Below, in pieces: positions 23,112 to 31,228 of a stretch of DNA of 35,978 bases. The position numbers and the translations under genes are program-made. Positions within the stretch are counted from its first letter, which is position 1, and each line of letters begins with the position of its first letter. The stretch covers positions 1-35,978 of the forward strand of contig MEUC01000037.1 in assembly GCA_001771545.1 (NCBI GenBank), given 5' to 3'. Source of the stretch: a candidate division WOR-1 bacterium RIFOXYB2_FULL_42_35. Lineage in GTDB: Bacteria; Margulisbacteria; WOR-1; O2-12-FULL-45-9. Below the pieces are notes generated by a model that saw nothing but the letters and a program-made list of their open reading frames with translations, was not told where the DNA came from and ran no database searches.

Positions 23112-23499
23112 AAAAGAACTTGTTCTGGAATGGCTTAACAAAGCAGAGGGTGATTACACGGCAGCAATTAGTTTGTCTAAAAACAGAAAAAAGAAAAACC
23201 TATTGTTTATTATCGCCTTCCATTGTCAGCAGGCTGCAGAAAAACACCTAAAAGCATTGCTTATTTGCCATTCTATTGATTTTCCTAAAACACATGATTT
23301 ATTAGAATTGCTTGATTTAGCGATTACAAAAGATTCTTTTCTTTTGGCCATTAAGAAGGAACTCCAGATTCTTAATCCTTTTGCTGTGGCCTTCAGATAT
23401 CCTGGAGAAGATATTGACTTAGAGGATCTAAAAGAAATTCTTGCTGCCGTCAAAATAGTCATCTCAATACTGGTAAAGCGAATCAAAGAATTTATCTAA
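23098..23499 (+). CDS. HEPN domain protein (partner of the MNT gene)
   Basis: The 133-residue all-helical protein has the HEPN layout: LEWLNKAEGDYTAAISL, then AFHCQQAAEKHLKALLICH, KTHDLLELLDLA and AFRYPGEDID. The RxxxxH/RxxxxHxY ribonuclease motif of HepT-type toxins is not visible: after the conserved RYP there is no histidine at the expected place. So this copy may bind nucleotides or act as an adaptor rather than cut RNA. The stop codon lies directly before the polA ATG with no gap, so polA may be cotranscribed with this module. Confidence 0.9.
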   Translation: MNRHRKELVLEWLNKAEGDYTAAISLSKNRKKKNLLFIIAFHCQQAAEKHLKALLICHSIDFPKTHDLLELLDLAITKDSFLLAIKKELQILNPFAVAFRYPGEDIDLEDLKEILAAVKIVISILVKRIKEFI

Positions 23500-26187
23500 A
23501 TGAAAATAATTCTCATCGACGGCAACTCCCTCGCTTACCGTGCTTTTTACGCCCTACCCGACACCATGAAAACAACCTCTGGCATTGTTACTAACGCCAT
23601 TTATGGTTTTACTACAATGTTAATTAAGATCTTGGAAGAGAAGCCTGATTATGTCGCCATCTCTTTTGATCTACCGGAACCGACCTTTCGCCATAAGGCT
23701 TATAAAGCCTACAAAGGGACTCGCGATAAAGCCCCCCCTACCCTTTACGAACAATTACCTTATGTTAAAGAGATTGCCAGAGCCTTTGAAATCCCCATTT
23801 ATGAGCAAGCGGGCTTTGAAGCTGATGATGTGATTGGTACCTTGGCCATTGAGGCAGAAAAAGCTGGCCACGATGTCGTGATTATGACCGGTGATCTTGA
23901 TCCCCTGCAATTAGTCAACGAAAAGATCAAAGTTTTGGCTAACCGCAAAGGTTTGACCGATACTGTTCTTTACGGAGAAAAGGAAGTTATCGAACGCTAT
24001 GGCCTAAAACCTGAACAACTAATTGATTATAAAGCGCTCAAAGGTGATTCATCAGACAATATTCCTGGTGTTCCCAAGGTTGGCGAGATAACTGCCGTAC
24101 AACTATTACAAGAATTCGGTACTCTGGACAATATTTTAAGCAACACAGACAAGATAACGAAAAAGGCCCTCAAAGCCAACCTGGAAAACAATCATGAACT
24201 AGCTTACTTAAGCAAAAAGCTGGGCACCATTGTCACCAATGTCCCAATTGAAATTGATTTTGAGCAATGCAAACGAAACGAAATTAACTGGGCCAAGGTT
24301 TTGCCCCTTTTAGAGAAGTTTGAGTTTGAGAGATTAGTAAAAAAATACAGCCGGGGAGTAGAAACATATACCCCAGAAGCTGTGGTAGAACGAAAACGGG
24401 AAAACCTCTCCAAATTTAATTTCCAGTGCGTGCAAACAGATAAAGAGGTTAGAGATCTAATATTAAAATTAGAGAATTCCCCTAGCTTTGCCTTTGACCT
24501 CGAGACCACCGGATTAGATGTTCATGCTGTTGAGATTGTGGGGATCTCTTTTTCTACCGAAGCCAAGTCGGCTTTTTATCTCCCCCTCAAAGGAAAACGA
24601 GACGAAAAGGAGCGGGTTTCCGTACTTAAAAAACTAAAACCTCTCTTTGTATCAGACAAACTCAAGATCGGCCATAATATTAAATATGATATTGAGGTTC
24701 TGAAAACTGCCGGAGTTCCAGTAAACGGTCCCTACTTTGACACCATGGTAGCAGCATATATCCTTGATCCTATTTCCAATAAATACTCGCTCAAGAAAAC
24801 TGCCAAACAATTCCTCGGTCGGGAAATGATCAAATTAGTTGAATTAATCGGCGAAGAAGCAGAGCACGAAAACTTCGCTGACGTTCCCCTTGATGTTGCC
24901 ACCGACTACGCTTGTTCAGATGCGGAAGCCACCTTTGCCCTCTATGACATTTTTAAAATCGCCCTTAAGGGCCAAAAGTTAGATAAACTCTTTTATGAGA
25001 TTGAGATGCCGCTACTTGATTCAATTATTGAAATGGAGTATTCAGGCATAACTATTGATACCAAACTTTTGGCCAAGATGTCCAAAGAGATGGAGATAGA
25101 ACTAAAAGACCTCGAACGCCATATTTTTGCCATTGCCGGGGAGACCTTTAACTTAAACTCACCCAAGCAGTTGGGCAATATACTTTTTAATAAGTTACAA
25201 CTGCCAATTATTAAAAAAACCAAAACAGGGGCATCTACCGACAGTGAAGTTTTAGAAACTTTGGCTGCCCAGAAATTTGAGATCGCTGAAAAACTGAGTT
25301 CTTATCGCGGACTGACCAAACTCAAAAGCACTTATGTCGATGTGCTCCCTACCCTGATCAATCCAAAGACTGGGCGCATTCATACCTCGTTCAACCAAAC
25401 CATCACAGCAACTGGCAGACTCTCGAGCTCAAAACCAAACATGCAAAATATTCCTTTGCAGCTGCGTGCAGCTTTTGTTCCGGAACATAAAGAGTGGGAA
25501 ATGTTGGCAGCCGACTATTCACAAGTGGAGCTCAGGGTTTTGGCTCACTTAAGCGAAGACCCTCAATTAATTAAGGCCTTCAAAGAAGACAAGGATATTC
25601 ACACTGCTACTGCTGCTGAAGTTTATGGAGTGGCTGAAGATACGGTAACAAAAGAGATGAGAAACGCAGCTAAAGCAGTTAACTTTGGCATTATTTACGG
25701 GATTTCTGACTTTGGTTTGGCTAAACAGCTGAAGATTAAACGAAGCGAAGCGGCTGAGTTTATTACTAAATATTTTAATAAGCATCAAGGTGTGAAAACC
25801 TTTATTGATAAGATAATTAAAGAAGCCAGAGAAAATAACTCTGTAGCTACTTTACTAGGCAGAAAACGTCCTTTACCTGATATTAACAGCCCTAATCATG
25901 GTTTAAAATCTTTTGCCGAACGAACCGCTGTTAATACCGTCATCCAAGGCACTGCTGCTGACTTAATCAAAATCGCCATGGTTAACATCAAAAGACAATG
26001 TGTAAAGTTTAAGGTTGAAAGTGTAATGTTGTTACAAGTGCACGATGAACTAGTTTTTGAATGTCCAAAGAGTGAAGTTGAGAAGCTTAAAAAGCTCGTT
26101 CAAACTGAGATGGAAAATGCACTAGAGTTAATTATTCCGCTCAAAGTTGATATGAATGTGGGCCAAAACTGGGCTGAGGCTAAGTGA
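23500..26187 (+). CDS. polA: DNA polymerase I with 5'-3' and active-looking 3'-5' exonuclease
   Basis: Repair and Okazaki-fragment polymerase, 895 residues. N-terminal 5'-3' exonuclease (IDGNSLAYRAFYALP, FEADDVIGTLA, GDSSDNIPGVPKVGEITA). The 3'-5' proofreading domain keeps its acids: D333 and E335 in FDLETTGLD, the aspartate of NIKYDIEVL and that of DYACSDAEAT. Many bacterial PolA proteins have lost these. Polymerase motifs: TATGRLSSSKPNMQNIP, DYSQVELRVLAHL, KAVNFGIIYGIS (phenylalanine at the sugar-selecting position) and QVHDELVFE. The ATG follows the HEPN stop directly and no ribosome binding site is seen, so start-up probably depends on the upstream gene. The end is 6 bases from the end of a convergent gene. 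Confidence 0.98.
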   Translation: MKIILIDGNSLAYRAFYALPDTMKTTSGIVTNAIYGFTTMLIKILEEKPDYVAISFDLPEPTFRHKAYKAYKGTRDKAPPTLYEQLPYVKEIARAFEIPIYEQAGFEADDVIGTLAIEAEKAGHDVVIMTGDLDPLQLVNEKIKVLANRKGLTDTVLYGEKEVIERYGLKPEQLIDYKALKGDSSDNIPGVPKVGEITAVQLLQEFGTLDNILSNTDKITKKALKANLENNHELAYLSKKLGTIVTNVPIEIDFEQCKRNEINWAKVLPLLEKFEFERLVKKYSRGVETYTPEAVVERKRENLSKFNFQCVQTDKEVRDLILKLENSPSFAFDLETTGLDVHAVEIVGISFSTEAKSAFYLPLKGKRDEKERVSVLKKLKPLFVSDKLKIGHNIKYDIEVLKTAGVPVNGPYFDTMVAAYILDPISNKYSLKKTAKQFLGREMIKLVELIGEEAEHENFADVPLDVATDYACSDAEATFALYDIFKIALKGQKLDKLFYEIEMPLLDSIIEMEYSGITIDTKLLAKMSKEMEIELKDLERHIFAIAGETFNLNSPKQLGNILFNKLQLPIIKKTKTGASTDSEVLETLAAQKFEIAEKLSSYRGLTKLKSTYVDVLPTLINPKTGRIHTSFNQTITATGRLSSSKPNMQNIPLQLRAAFVPEHKEWEMLAADYSQVELRVLAHLSEDPQLIKAFKEDKDIHTATAAEVYGVAEDTVTKEMRNAAKAVNFGIIYGISDFGLAKQLKIKRSEAAEFITKYFNKHQGVKTFIDKIIKEARENNSVATLLGRKRPLPDINSPNHGLKSFAERTAVNTVIQGTAADLIKIAMVNIKRQCVKFKVESVMLLQVHDELVFECPKSEVEKLKKLVQTEMENALELIIPLKVDMNVGQNWAEAK

Positions 26188-26193
26188 GCTTAG

Positions 26194-26967
26194 TTATTCT
26201 GATCTGTGTCCAAAAGCTAACCTTAAAATACCAGGATGATATTCCAAAGCGGCCCTATCTAGCTCTGCCATCAACGAAGGTAGTTTTCCTTTTGGTTCTA
26301 CAATAGAGATCACTGCATCCATTTTCGTCCATTCCCCAGGATTGAAAGCAAACAAATCTCCATCTCTATCTTGAACTAATTTGGGGTCATGTAGAATATC
26401 TAAAGCATTAGCAACATATCTGCCCCTCTCAACAGGATCAGTATACTGCGCTCCTAAAATAGCTTTCTCTTTGCAGGTATAAGCACGATGATTCTGATCA
26501 TATGGCTCAATTTTTAAATCCGCCGCTAATCTTTGATTAAAGCTTTCCATTGGATACTCCCTAAGCAAGAAACCGATCTCGCCCCGCCAATAACGAAGAT
26601 AAGTAGGATCAAGATAAAACGCTTTCCCCTGTAAATAAACCTTTAAAAAGGTTTGATGGGTTGTTCCTTTAAGGTCTCCTGGAGAATAAATCCCAACAAC
26701 AATCTCAACATGATCAGTATCTGGTGGCAAAGTTCTTGATACCGGCATACCAAATCTGGCACTTAGAATCCGAGACAAAATCAAAGCAATATTCTGACAA
26801 TCTTCTCTATCCTGATTAGAAAAATAATAATATTGAATTACTCTAAAAAACATGGGCTCTAATTTCCTCAAGCTCTTCACAAACCCGAGAATCTTTCTCT
26901 GTTGCGCACGACCTACATCAAGCGGTCTTAACTGTCCAGGTTTAATGTATAAATTTGTATCTACCAT
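26194..26967 (-). CDS. Transglutaminase/papain-like fold protein, otherwise unknown
   Basis: The 257-residue protein has no family I can name with certainty. It shows a plausible Cys-His-Asp triad in the order and spacing of transglutaminase-like enzymes: C57 at the start of a helix (DCQNIALILSRIL), H104 (THQTFLKVYLQ) and D120 (FYLDPTY), the last two 16 apart with the usual 'H...strand...LDPT' shape. There is no signal peptide. The 5' region holds, in order, a sigma-28-like promoter (27043-27069), GGGAG, a palindromic repeat and then the ATG without a ribosome binding site. TATAAT lies 4 bases before the ATG. The repeat seems to have separated the gene from its original leader. Confidence 0.6.
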   Translation of the reverse strand: MVDTNLYIKPGQLRPLDVGRAQQRKILGFVKSLRKLEPMFFRVIQYYYFSNQDREDCQNIALILSRILSARFGMPVSRTLPPDTDHVEIVVGIYSPGDLKGTTHQTFLKVYLQGKAFYLDPTYLRYWRGEIGFLLREYPMESFNQRLAADLKIEPYDQNHRAYTCKEKAILGAQYTDPVERGRYVANALDILHDPKLVQDRDGDLFAFNPGEWTKMDAVISIVEPKGKLPSLMAELDRAALEYHPGILRLAFGHRSE

Positions 26968-26976
26968 AATTATTAT

Positions 26977-27033
26977 AGTAATGTGAATTGAGTAATGAGC
27001 AATGCGAATTTATTATTTCCCATTCACATTACT
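26977..27033. repeat. Palindromic 7-base-unit element upstream of the transglutaminase-like gene
   Basis: A perfect 12-base inverted repeat (AGTAATGTGAAT at 26977-26988 and its complement at 27022-27033) with a 33-base loop. The sequence divides into AGTAATG, TGAATTG, AGTAATG, AGCAATG, CGAATTT, ATTATTT, CCCATTC, ACATTAC. It lies between the putative promoter and the start codon, within the expected 5' untranslated region. Confidence 0.75.
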
Positions 27034-27042
27034 TCTCCCTAT

Positions 27043-27069
27043 ATATCGACACTTTTGGGGAAAAATTTC
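27043..27069 (-). promoter_or_regulatory. Sigma-28-like promoter of the transglutaminase-like gene
   Basis: Minus strand: GAAAT with GAAA at 27069-27066, 15 bases, GTCGATAT at 27050-27043. Its spacer and flanks are nearly identical to those of the site at 34354-34380, beyond what the two boxes alone require. GGGAG follows 4 bases after the octamer. Confidence 0.6.
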
Positions 27070-27097
27070 GGGTGGGAAGGAAAATTGCTGGGGAAAA

Positions 27098-28066
27098 TTA
27101 CGATGGCTGAGGTTTTGCTTTTCGTAAGAATTGGGCAACTTCTATTTGACCGTTTTTTATTGCCGTGTAAAGAATTTCTTGTTCACCAGAAGAGGTAAGA
27201 AGATAAGTAAAACCACTTACTCCCTTAAGTTTGGAATCATTGAATAGGTGTGGAAAAAGCTCCGGCAAAGTTGCCATGGCACGATTTAAAAAACGATAGG
27301 CTTCTATTGGCGTAATTGATATTCCCCAAGCAGTCTCTGTCCCTCCCCTAAATGCAGGCAGTTGTCCTACTGCTTCAAGCTCAGTAGGAGGAAGATCAAC
27401 ATTAAGAGCTGTCTCTGTAACTTGCAGTAATTGACTAGCCTCTGGAGTTGCGCCTAAGAGTTTTATATCATGAGAATAATCTAGCGTCACACCAGCTAAG
27501 ATTAAGGCCGCCTCAGAACAGGCTGGAGCAACTTCTTCCCTAGATGTCCCTAAAACCACTGTCGCAGCCTGGCTGCTTAAATACTCAGCGGTAAAAGCCG
27601 CCATTAAGCCCTGCCCAGAAACAAACAATCTTTTAAAATAACCCTGACAAGTATGGGCCAATAATGCCGGTGCAAATAAAAGCCCGTCATCAAATTTAAG
27701 AAAATCAACCGTAATTACTTCCTGCTCTAATGGCAGGGTAAGCATTACCCCTAAAGCATCTTCTGGTTTAAAGCAGATTTTCCCCTGTGAAGTAGTTCTA
27801 ACCCTATATATGGTATGCAAACCTATAGGATCTCTTTCCCTAAGTTGACTATGCATAGCAGCAAAACGCTCTCCCATTACAGCTAATGCCTCTCTATGCT
27901 GTTCTGGTAAAGAAGTTCTTAAGCCAGCAAACCCACCTTTTGCTTTATCAATTGCACAAAGATAGGTCTCTTTACCTTTTGGTACAGCAAAGAGATTGGA
28001 GCCAAACATCAATTGAAATATATTTGCCCCTTTATAAAAATGAACCCCTAAAATACTTCCAGCCAT
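27098..28066 (-). CDS. Protein of unknown function
   Basis: The 322-residue protein starts MAGSILGVHFYKGANIFQLM. I do not recognise a family, signal peptide or transmembrane helix. It looks like a soluble alpha/beta protein with many short strands (TVDFLKFDDGLLFAPALLAH, TVVLGTSREEVAP) and a C-terminal helical end (AYRFLNRAMATLPELFPHLF). AAGGAGG lies 6 bases before the ATG. Upstream is a sigma-28-like promoter whose spacer holds a 16-base palindrome, so it may be both activated by the alternative sigma factor and controlled by a dimeric regulator. It is divergent from tldD. Confidence 0.7.
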   Translation of the reverse strand: MAGSILGVHFYKGANIFQLMFGSNLFAVPKGKETYLCAIDKAKGGFAGLRTSLPEQHREALAVMGERFAAMHSQLRERDPIGLHTIYRVRTTSQGKICFKPEDALGVMLTLPLEQEVITVDFLKFDDGLLFAPALLAHTCQGYFKRLFVSGQGLMAAFTAEYLSSQAATVVLGTSREEVAPACSEAALILAGVTLDYSHDIKLLGATPEASQLLQVTETALNVDLPPTELEAVGQLPAFRGGTETAWGISITPIEAYRFLNRAMATLPELFPHLFNDSKLKGVSGFTYLLTSSGEQEILYTAIKNGQIEVAQFLRKAKPQPS

Positions 28067-28113
28067 CTAACCCTCCTTACAAACAAGAGACACAGATTAT
28101 TCCTTACCCCTAT

Positions 28114-28140
28114 TTATCCCCATTTCTGGCCAGAAATTTC
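28114..28140 (-). promoter_or_regulatory. Sigma-28-like promoter of the unknown gene 27098-28066
   Basis: Minus strand: GTGAAAT with GAAA at 28140-28137, 15 bases, GGGGATAA at 28121-28114. The octamer differs from GCCGATAA at two positions. A full AAGGAGG lies further down before the ATG at 28066. Confidence 0.5.
28122..28137. promoter_or_regulatory. 16-base palindrome in a promoter spacer, possible operator
   Basis: ATTTCTGGCCAGAAAT is a perfect 16-base palindrome. It fills the space between the two boxes of the sigma-28-like promoter and lies 38 bases upstream of the tldD -10 box on the other strand. A dimeric repressor bound here would block the promoter of the unknown gene and could also affect tldD. 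Confidence 0.45.
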
Positions 28141-28174
28141 ACTTTTGCCCCAATTTCTCTAACTTGTCTTTTTA

Positions 28175-28183
28175 TGCTAAAAT
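28175..28183 (+). promoter_or_regulatory. Extended -10 promoter of tldD, nearly leaderless
   Basis: TGCTAAAAT, an extended -10 box, ends 9 bases before the ATG at 28193. The leader would be about 3 bases and there is no ribosome binding site. Confidence 0.65.
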
Positions 28184-28192
28184 GCCACTAAG

Positions 28193-29572
28193 ATGCTTTA
28201 TAAATCAGAACTCGAAGAAATATTATATGTCGCCCTAAAAAGTGGGGCTGATTTTGCTGAAATATTCCTGGAAGAGATAAATGGCACCTCGATCACCTGC
28301 GAAGATAATAAAACTGAAAGAATCACCTCTGGAATAGAAATTGGGGCTGGAATTCGGGTTGTCTCTGGTGACACCATGGGTTACGCCTGCACAACAGACC
28401 TGAGCCTAATCTCTTTAAAGAAAACTGCCGAAAAAGCTGCGGCTGGAATCAAGAAGAGTCCCAAAAATATCAAAATTGATTTAATCCCTGCTGTTCCGAT
28501 CCAAGTCTCCCACGTAACAAGACGGCCTAATGAAGTTGGTATCGAAGAAAAAGTTGCAGTTGTCCATACTTTAAACAAAGTAGCCCGCTCTTATGGTGAT
28601 AAAGTTAAACAAGTTATGGCTAGATATGCTGATTCTAATCAATCTGTAACTATTGCCAATTCTAACGGTGTTTATGTCGAAGATAATAGGATTCGAACTC
28701 GTTATTTTGTTAATGTCATCGCTGCCAAAGATAATATTTTACAGACTGGTCTAGAAGCCCCAGGTGGAACACTCGGTTTTGAGCTCACAGAAAAATATCA
28801 ACCAGAAAAGATTGCTCGTATAGCAACCGAGCGAGCCCTGTTAATGCTAGATGCCCCCCACGCCCCTGCCGGCAAAATGACGGTCGTTATGTCTCACGAA
28901 GCTGGTGGAACAATGGTTCATGAAGCCTGTGGTCATGCCCTGGAAGCCGACTTTATTATGAAGGGGACTTCAGTTTTTGCTGGTCGAGTGGGAGAAAAGG
29001 TTGCTTCAGAATTTGTCACCGTAGTTGATGACGGCACCTATGTTGGTAATTATGGCTATTATAATTTTGACGATGAGGGGACCCCTGCTCAGAAGAATAT
29101 TTTAATTGAAAATGGGATTTTAAAAGGCTTTTTAAGCAATCGTTATACTGCCGAGAAGTTGGGGCTCAAACCTTCTGGTAATGGCCGTAGAGAAAGTTTT
29201 CGTTCTAAACCGATTCCACGCATGACCAACACCTTTATTGCTCCTGGAACTCATTCTCCCCAAGAGATCATTGCTTCAATTAAAAATGGCCTTTATGTCA
29301 AAAGCATGGGCGGTGGCGAAGTCAATGTTGTTAACGGAGACTTTGTCTTTGAAGTTAGTGAAGGCTATCTGATTAAGAACGGTAAAATCAAACATCCCGT
29401 ACGTGGGGCAATGTTAACCGGTAACGGCCCCAAAGTTTTGCAAATAATTGATCTGGTTGGAGATGACCTAGGCTTTCATACCGGCGTTTGCGGTAAATAT
29501 GATCATGCCCCTGTTTCAACAGGACAACCAACTATTAGGATTCCAGAAGTAGTTGTTGGGGGACGGGTCTAG
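28193..29572 (+). CDS. tldD: TldD/PmbA family metalloprotease, TldD subunit type
   Basis: The 459-residue protein carries the TldD zinc motif HEACGH (H243, E244, H248) inside SHEAGGTMVHEACGHALEADF, and the conserved C-terminal region CGKYDHAPVSTGQPTIRIPEVVVGG whose cysteine is a further ligand candidate. The N-terminal domain has the usual TSITCEDNKTERITSGIEIGAGIRVV. TldD forms a heterodimer with TldE/PmbA to degrade unfolded peptides or mature peptide products; no tldE lies nearby, so a partner elsewhere or a homodimer is expected. The stop is 8 bases from the end of convergent lgt. Confidence 0.95.
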   Translation: MLYKSELEEILYVALKSGADFAEIFLEEINGTSITCEDNKTERITSGIEIGAGIRVVSGDTMGYACTTDLSLISLKKTAEKAAAGIKKSPKNIKIDLIPAVPIQVSHVTRRPNEVGIEEKVAVVHTLNKVARSYGDKVKQVMARYADSNQSVTIANSNGVYVEDNRIRTRYFVNVIAAKDNILQTGLEAPGGTLGFELTEKYQPEKIARIATERALLMLDAPHAPAGKMTVVMSHEAGGTMVHEACGHALEADFIMKGTSVFAGRVGEKVASEFVTVVDDGTYVGNYGYYNFDDEGTPAQKNILIENGILKGFLSNRYTAEKLGLKPSGNGRRESFRSKPIPRMTNTFIAPGTHSPQEIIASIKNGLYVKSMGGGEVNVVNGDFVFEVSEGYLIKNGKIKHPVRGAMLTGNGPKVLQIIDLVGDDLGFHTGVCGKYDHAPVSTGQPTIRIPEVVVGGRV

Positions 29573-29580
29573 GCAGCTTA

Positions 29581-30339
29581 TTATCGGTTTTTCTTCTTTA
29601 AATAAACCCAGCCATAAAGGGCAACAGCAAAAATAATCATCACAATCCACTGTGAGGGGGTTAATTTCCACCAATGAATTGGGCTATAGCGGAAGAACTC
29701 AACAATAAAACGATAAATCGAATAAAAAATTAAGCCGGATAAAAACACCTGACCATCGAATTTCTTAAAGCGTACAACAATAATAATCAACCCAAAAATA
29801 ATCAGCACACTTAAGGAAGAATACAATTGGGTTGGGTGAATATGTTGCCAGGGGAAAAACTCGCTGGCCAACGACCCCTTCGGAAAAACCAAGCCCCAAG
29901 GCATCTTGGTCGGCAAACCAAAACAACAACCGTTTAAAAAACAACCGATCCGGCCAATTGCCTGCCCCAAAAATACCCCCGGAGTAATAACATCTAAAAT
30001 CTTGAGATAAGGGAGCCCTTTTGTTTTCGCATAGATAAAGACCGCCAAGGTAGCAAATATTAACCCGCCAAGAAAGACCAGCCCCCCATTTTGCAGCATA
30101 AATATTTCCAGCCAATTGTTTTTATATTGCTCCCAGTCCCCTATAACATAAAATAAGCGCGCTCCAAAAATTGCAGCTATGATTACATAAATAGCCAAAT
30201 CAAGAATTAGCTCAACAGAGATCCCCTGCTTCCTGGCAAAATAAATCGTAGCCAGCACTCCAACCAGAAAACCTAAAGCCGCCATAAACCCATAGGAGTA
30301 GATAGTCAGTGGACCTAATTTAATTAATATTGGATGCAT
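29581..30339 (-). CDS. lgt: Prolipoprotein diacylglyceryl transferase
   Basis: Membrane enzyme that attaches diacylglycerol from phosphatidylglycerol to the lipobox cysteine of prolipoproteins. The 252-residue protein has seven hydrophobic segments and the Lgt signature GQAIGRIGCFLNGCCFG, with the essential arginine of GRIG, plus an early YSYGFMAALGFLVG and a late IHPTQLYSSL and YRFIVEFFR. It starts 5 bases after the lspA stop, so both lipoprotein-processing steps are made together. No ribosome binding site is seen. Confidence 0.96.
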   Translation of the reverse strand: MHPILIKLGPLTIYSYGFMAALGFLVGVLATIYFARKQGISVELILDLAIYVIIAAIFGARLFYVIGDWEQYKNNWLEIFMLQNGGLVFLGGLIFATLAVFIYAKTKGLPYLKILDVITPGVFLGQAIGRIGCFLNGCCFGLPTKMPWGLVFPKGSLASEFFPWQHIHPTQLYSSLSVLIIFGLIIIVVRFKKFDGQVFLSGLIFYSIYRFIVEFFRYSPIHWWKLTPSQWIVMIIFAVALYGWVYLKKKNR

Positions 30340-30344
30340 AATTT

Positions 30345-30848
30345 TTAATCGTCACAACAGGTGTGATATACGCCTTCGCAAAATTGTTTTTCTTCCCACT
30401 CTTCTTCTCTCTCATATTTCTCTTCCTCAAAAACAAACAGCAGGAAGAGAATTACCCCGACATTAATCATGATATCAGCAAAGTTAAAGACCGGCCAACC
30501 CCCAATATCAATATAATCAATCACATAACCACGAAAAAACCGATCCAAAAGATTGCCAATACTACCGGCTAAAATAAAGGCCAGGGCGACATGAACAATC
30601 TGTTTCTTAGCCGAAAACCTGTGGTGAAAAAATATTACTGCTGCCACAACCACCAAACCAACCACAACCAAGTAAGGAGAGAACCCCACAAAAAGAGAAA
30701 AAGCCGCCCCAGTATTACGCACATAAGTTAAATTTAATAAACTTTTGATCAAGGGAATAGTTTGTCCTAAGGCCATGAAGCGATGGATCAAAATTTTGAG
30801 GGCTTGATCAATAATTACAATAATATAAACAAAAAGATAAAAAAACAC
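30345..30848 (-). CDS. lspA: Lipoprotein signal peptidase (signal peptidase II)
   Basis: Aspartic membrane protease that removes the signal peptide after Lgt has acted. The 167 residues have four membrane segments and both catalytic aspartates, in GSIGNLLDRFFRGYVIDYI and FNFADIMINVG, with NTGAAFSLF in between. The start is GTG; its G is the last base of the upstream stop (TAGTG), so translation passes directly from one gene to the next. The C-terminal 30 residues are a charged E/K/R-rich tail ending with cysteines (CCDD), beyond the usual end. Confidence 0.95.
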   Translation of the reverse strand: MFFYLFVYIIVIIDQALKILIHRFMALGQTIPLIKSLLNLTYVRNTGAAFSLFVGFSPYLVVVGLVVVAAVIFFHHRFSAKKQIVHVALAFILAGSIGNLLDRFFRGYVIDYIDIGGWPVFNFADIMINVGVILFLLFVFEEEKYEREEEWEEKQFCEGVYHTCCDD

Positions 30849-31228
30849 TATCTTATTGGGTTTCCAAATTGAACATATTGAGAAACAAATTTGACTATTT
30901 CCGCGATATACATGCCAATTACAGGTAGATCAACCATTTGCCGCAAGACACGGACCAAAACATAAATAAGAATAGCAGCCACAATCGTCATCCCAATGGC
31001 AATCCCCACCCCACGAAAGATCCCAACAATAAAATTAAAAAAGAAGAACCGCCAGGGTCGCTTTAACATACTGGTGTATTCATCCAAGCGGGCTCGTTCC
31101 AGAGAAATAGCTAATCTTTGAACGTTATTGTTAAGCTTATCAAGCAGGCTTTCCTCTTTTTTCAGAATATCTCTTTCTTCTTCTAAAATTTTACCTTCAT
31201 TTGACATTTGACATTTGTCATTTGTCAT
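30848..31228 (-). CDS. DUF5665 family membrane protein
   Basis: The 126-residue protein has a coiled, charged N-terminal half (ILEEERDILKKEESLLDKLNNNVQRL) and a DUF5665-type membrane part: RPWRFFFFNFIVGIFRGVGIAIGMTIVAAILIYVL, then LPVIGMYIAEIV. The function is unknown. The first 10 residues (MTNDKCQMSN) come from 7-base repeats. The ATG at 31228 and a second at residue 8 both lie in repeats, so the true start is uncertain; AAGGA sits upstream within the ahcY end. It is 4 bases after the ahcY stop and shares a base with lspA, so it belongs to the ahcY-lspA-lgt operon. Confidence 0.88.
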   Translation of the reverse strand: MTNDKCQMSNEGKILEEERDILKKEESLLDKLNNNVQRLAISLERARLDEYTSMLKRPWRFFFFNFIVGIFRGVGIAIGMTIVAAILIYVLVRVLRQMVDLPVIGMYIAEIVKFVSQYVQFGNPIR

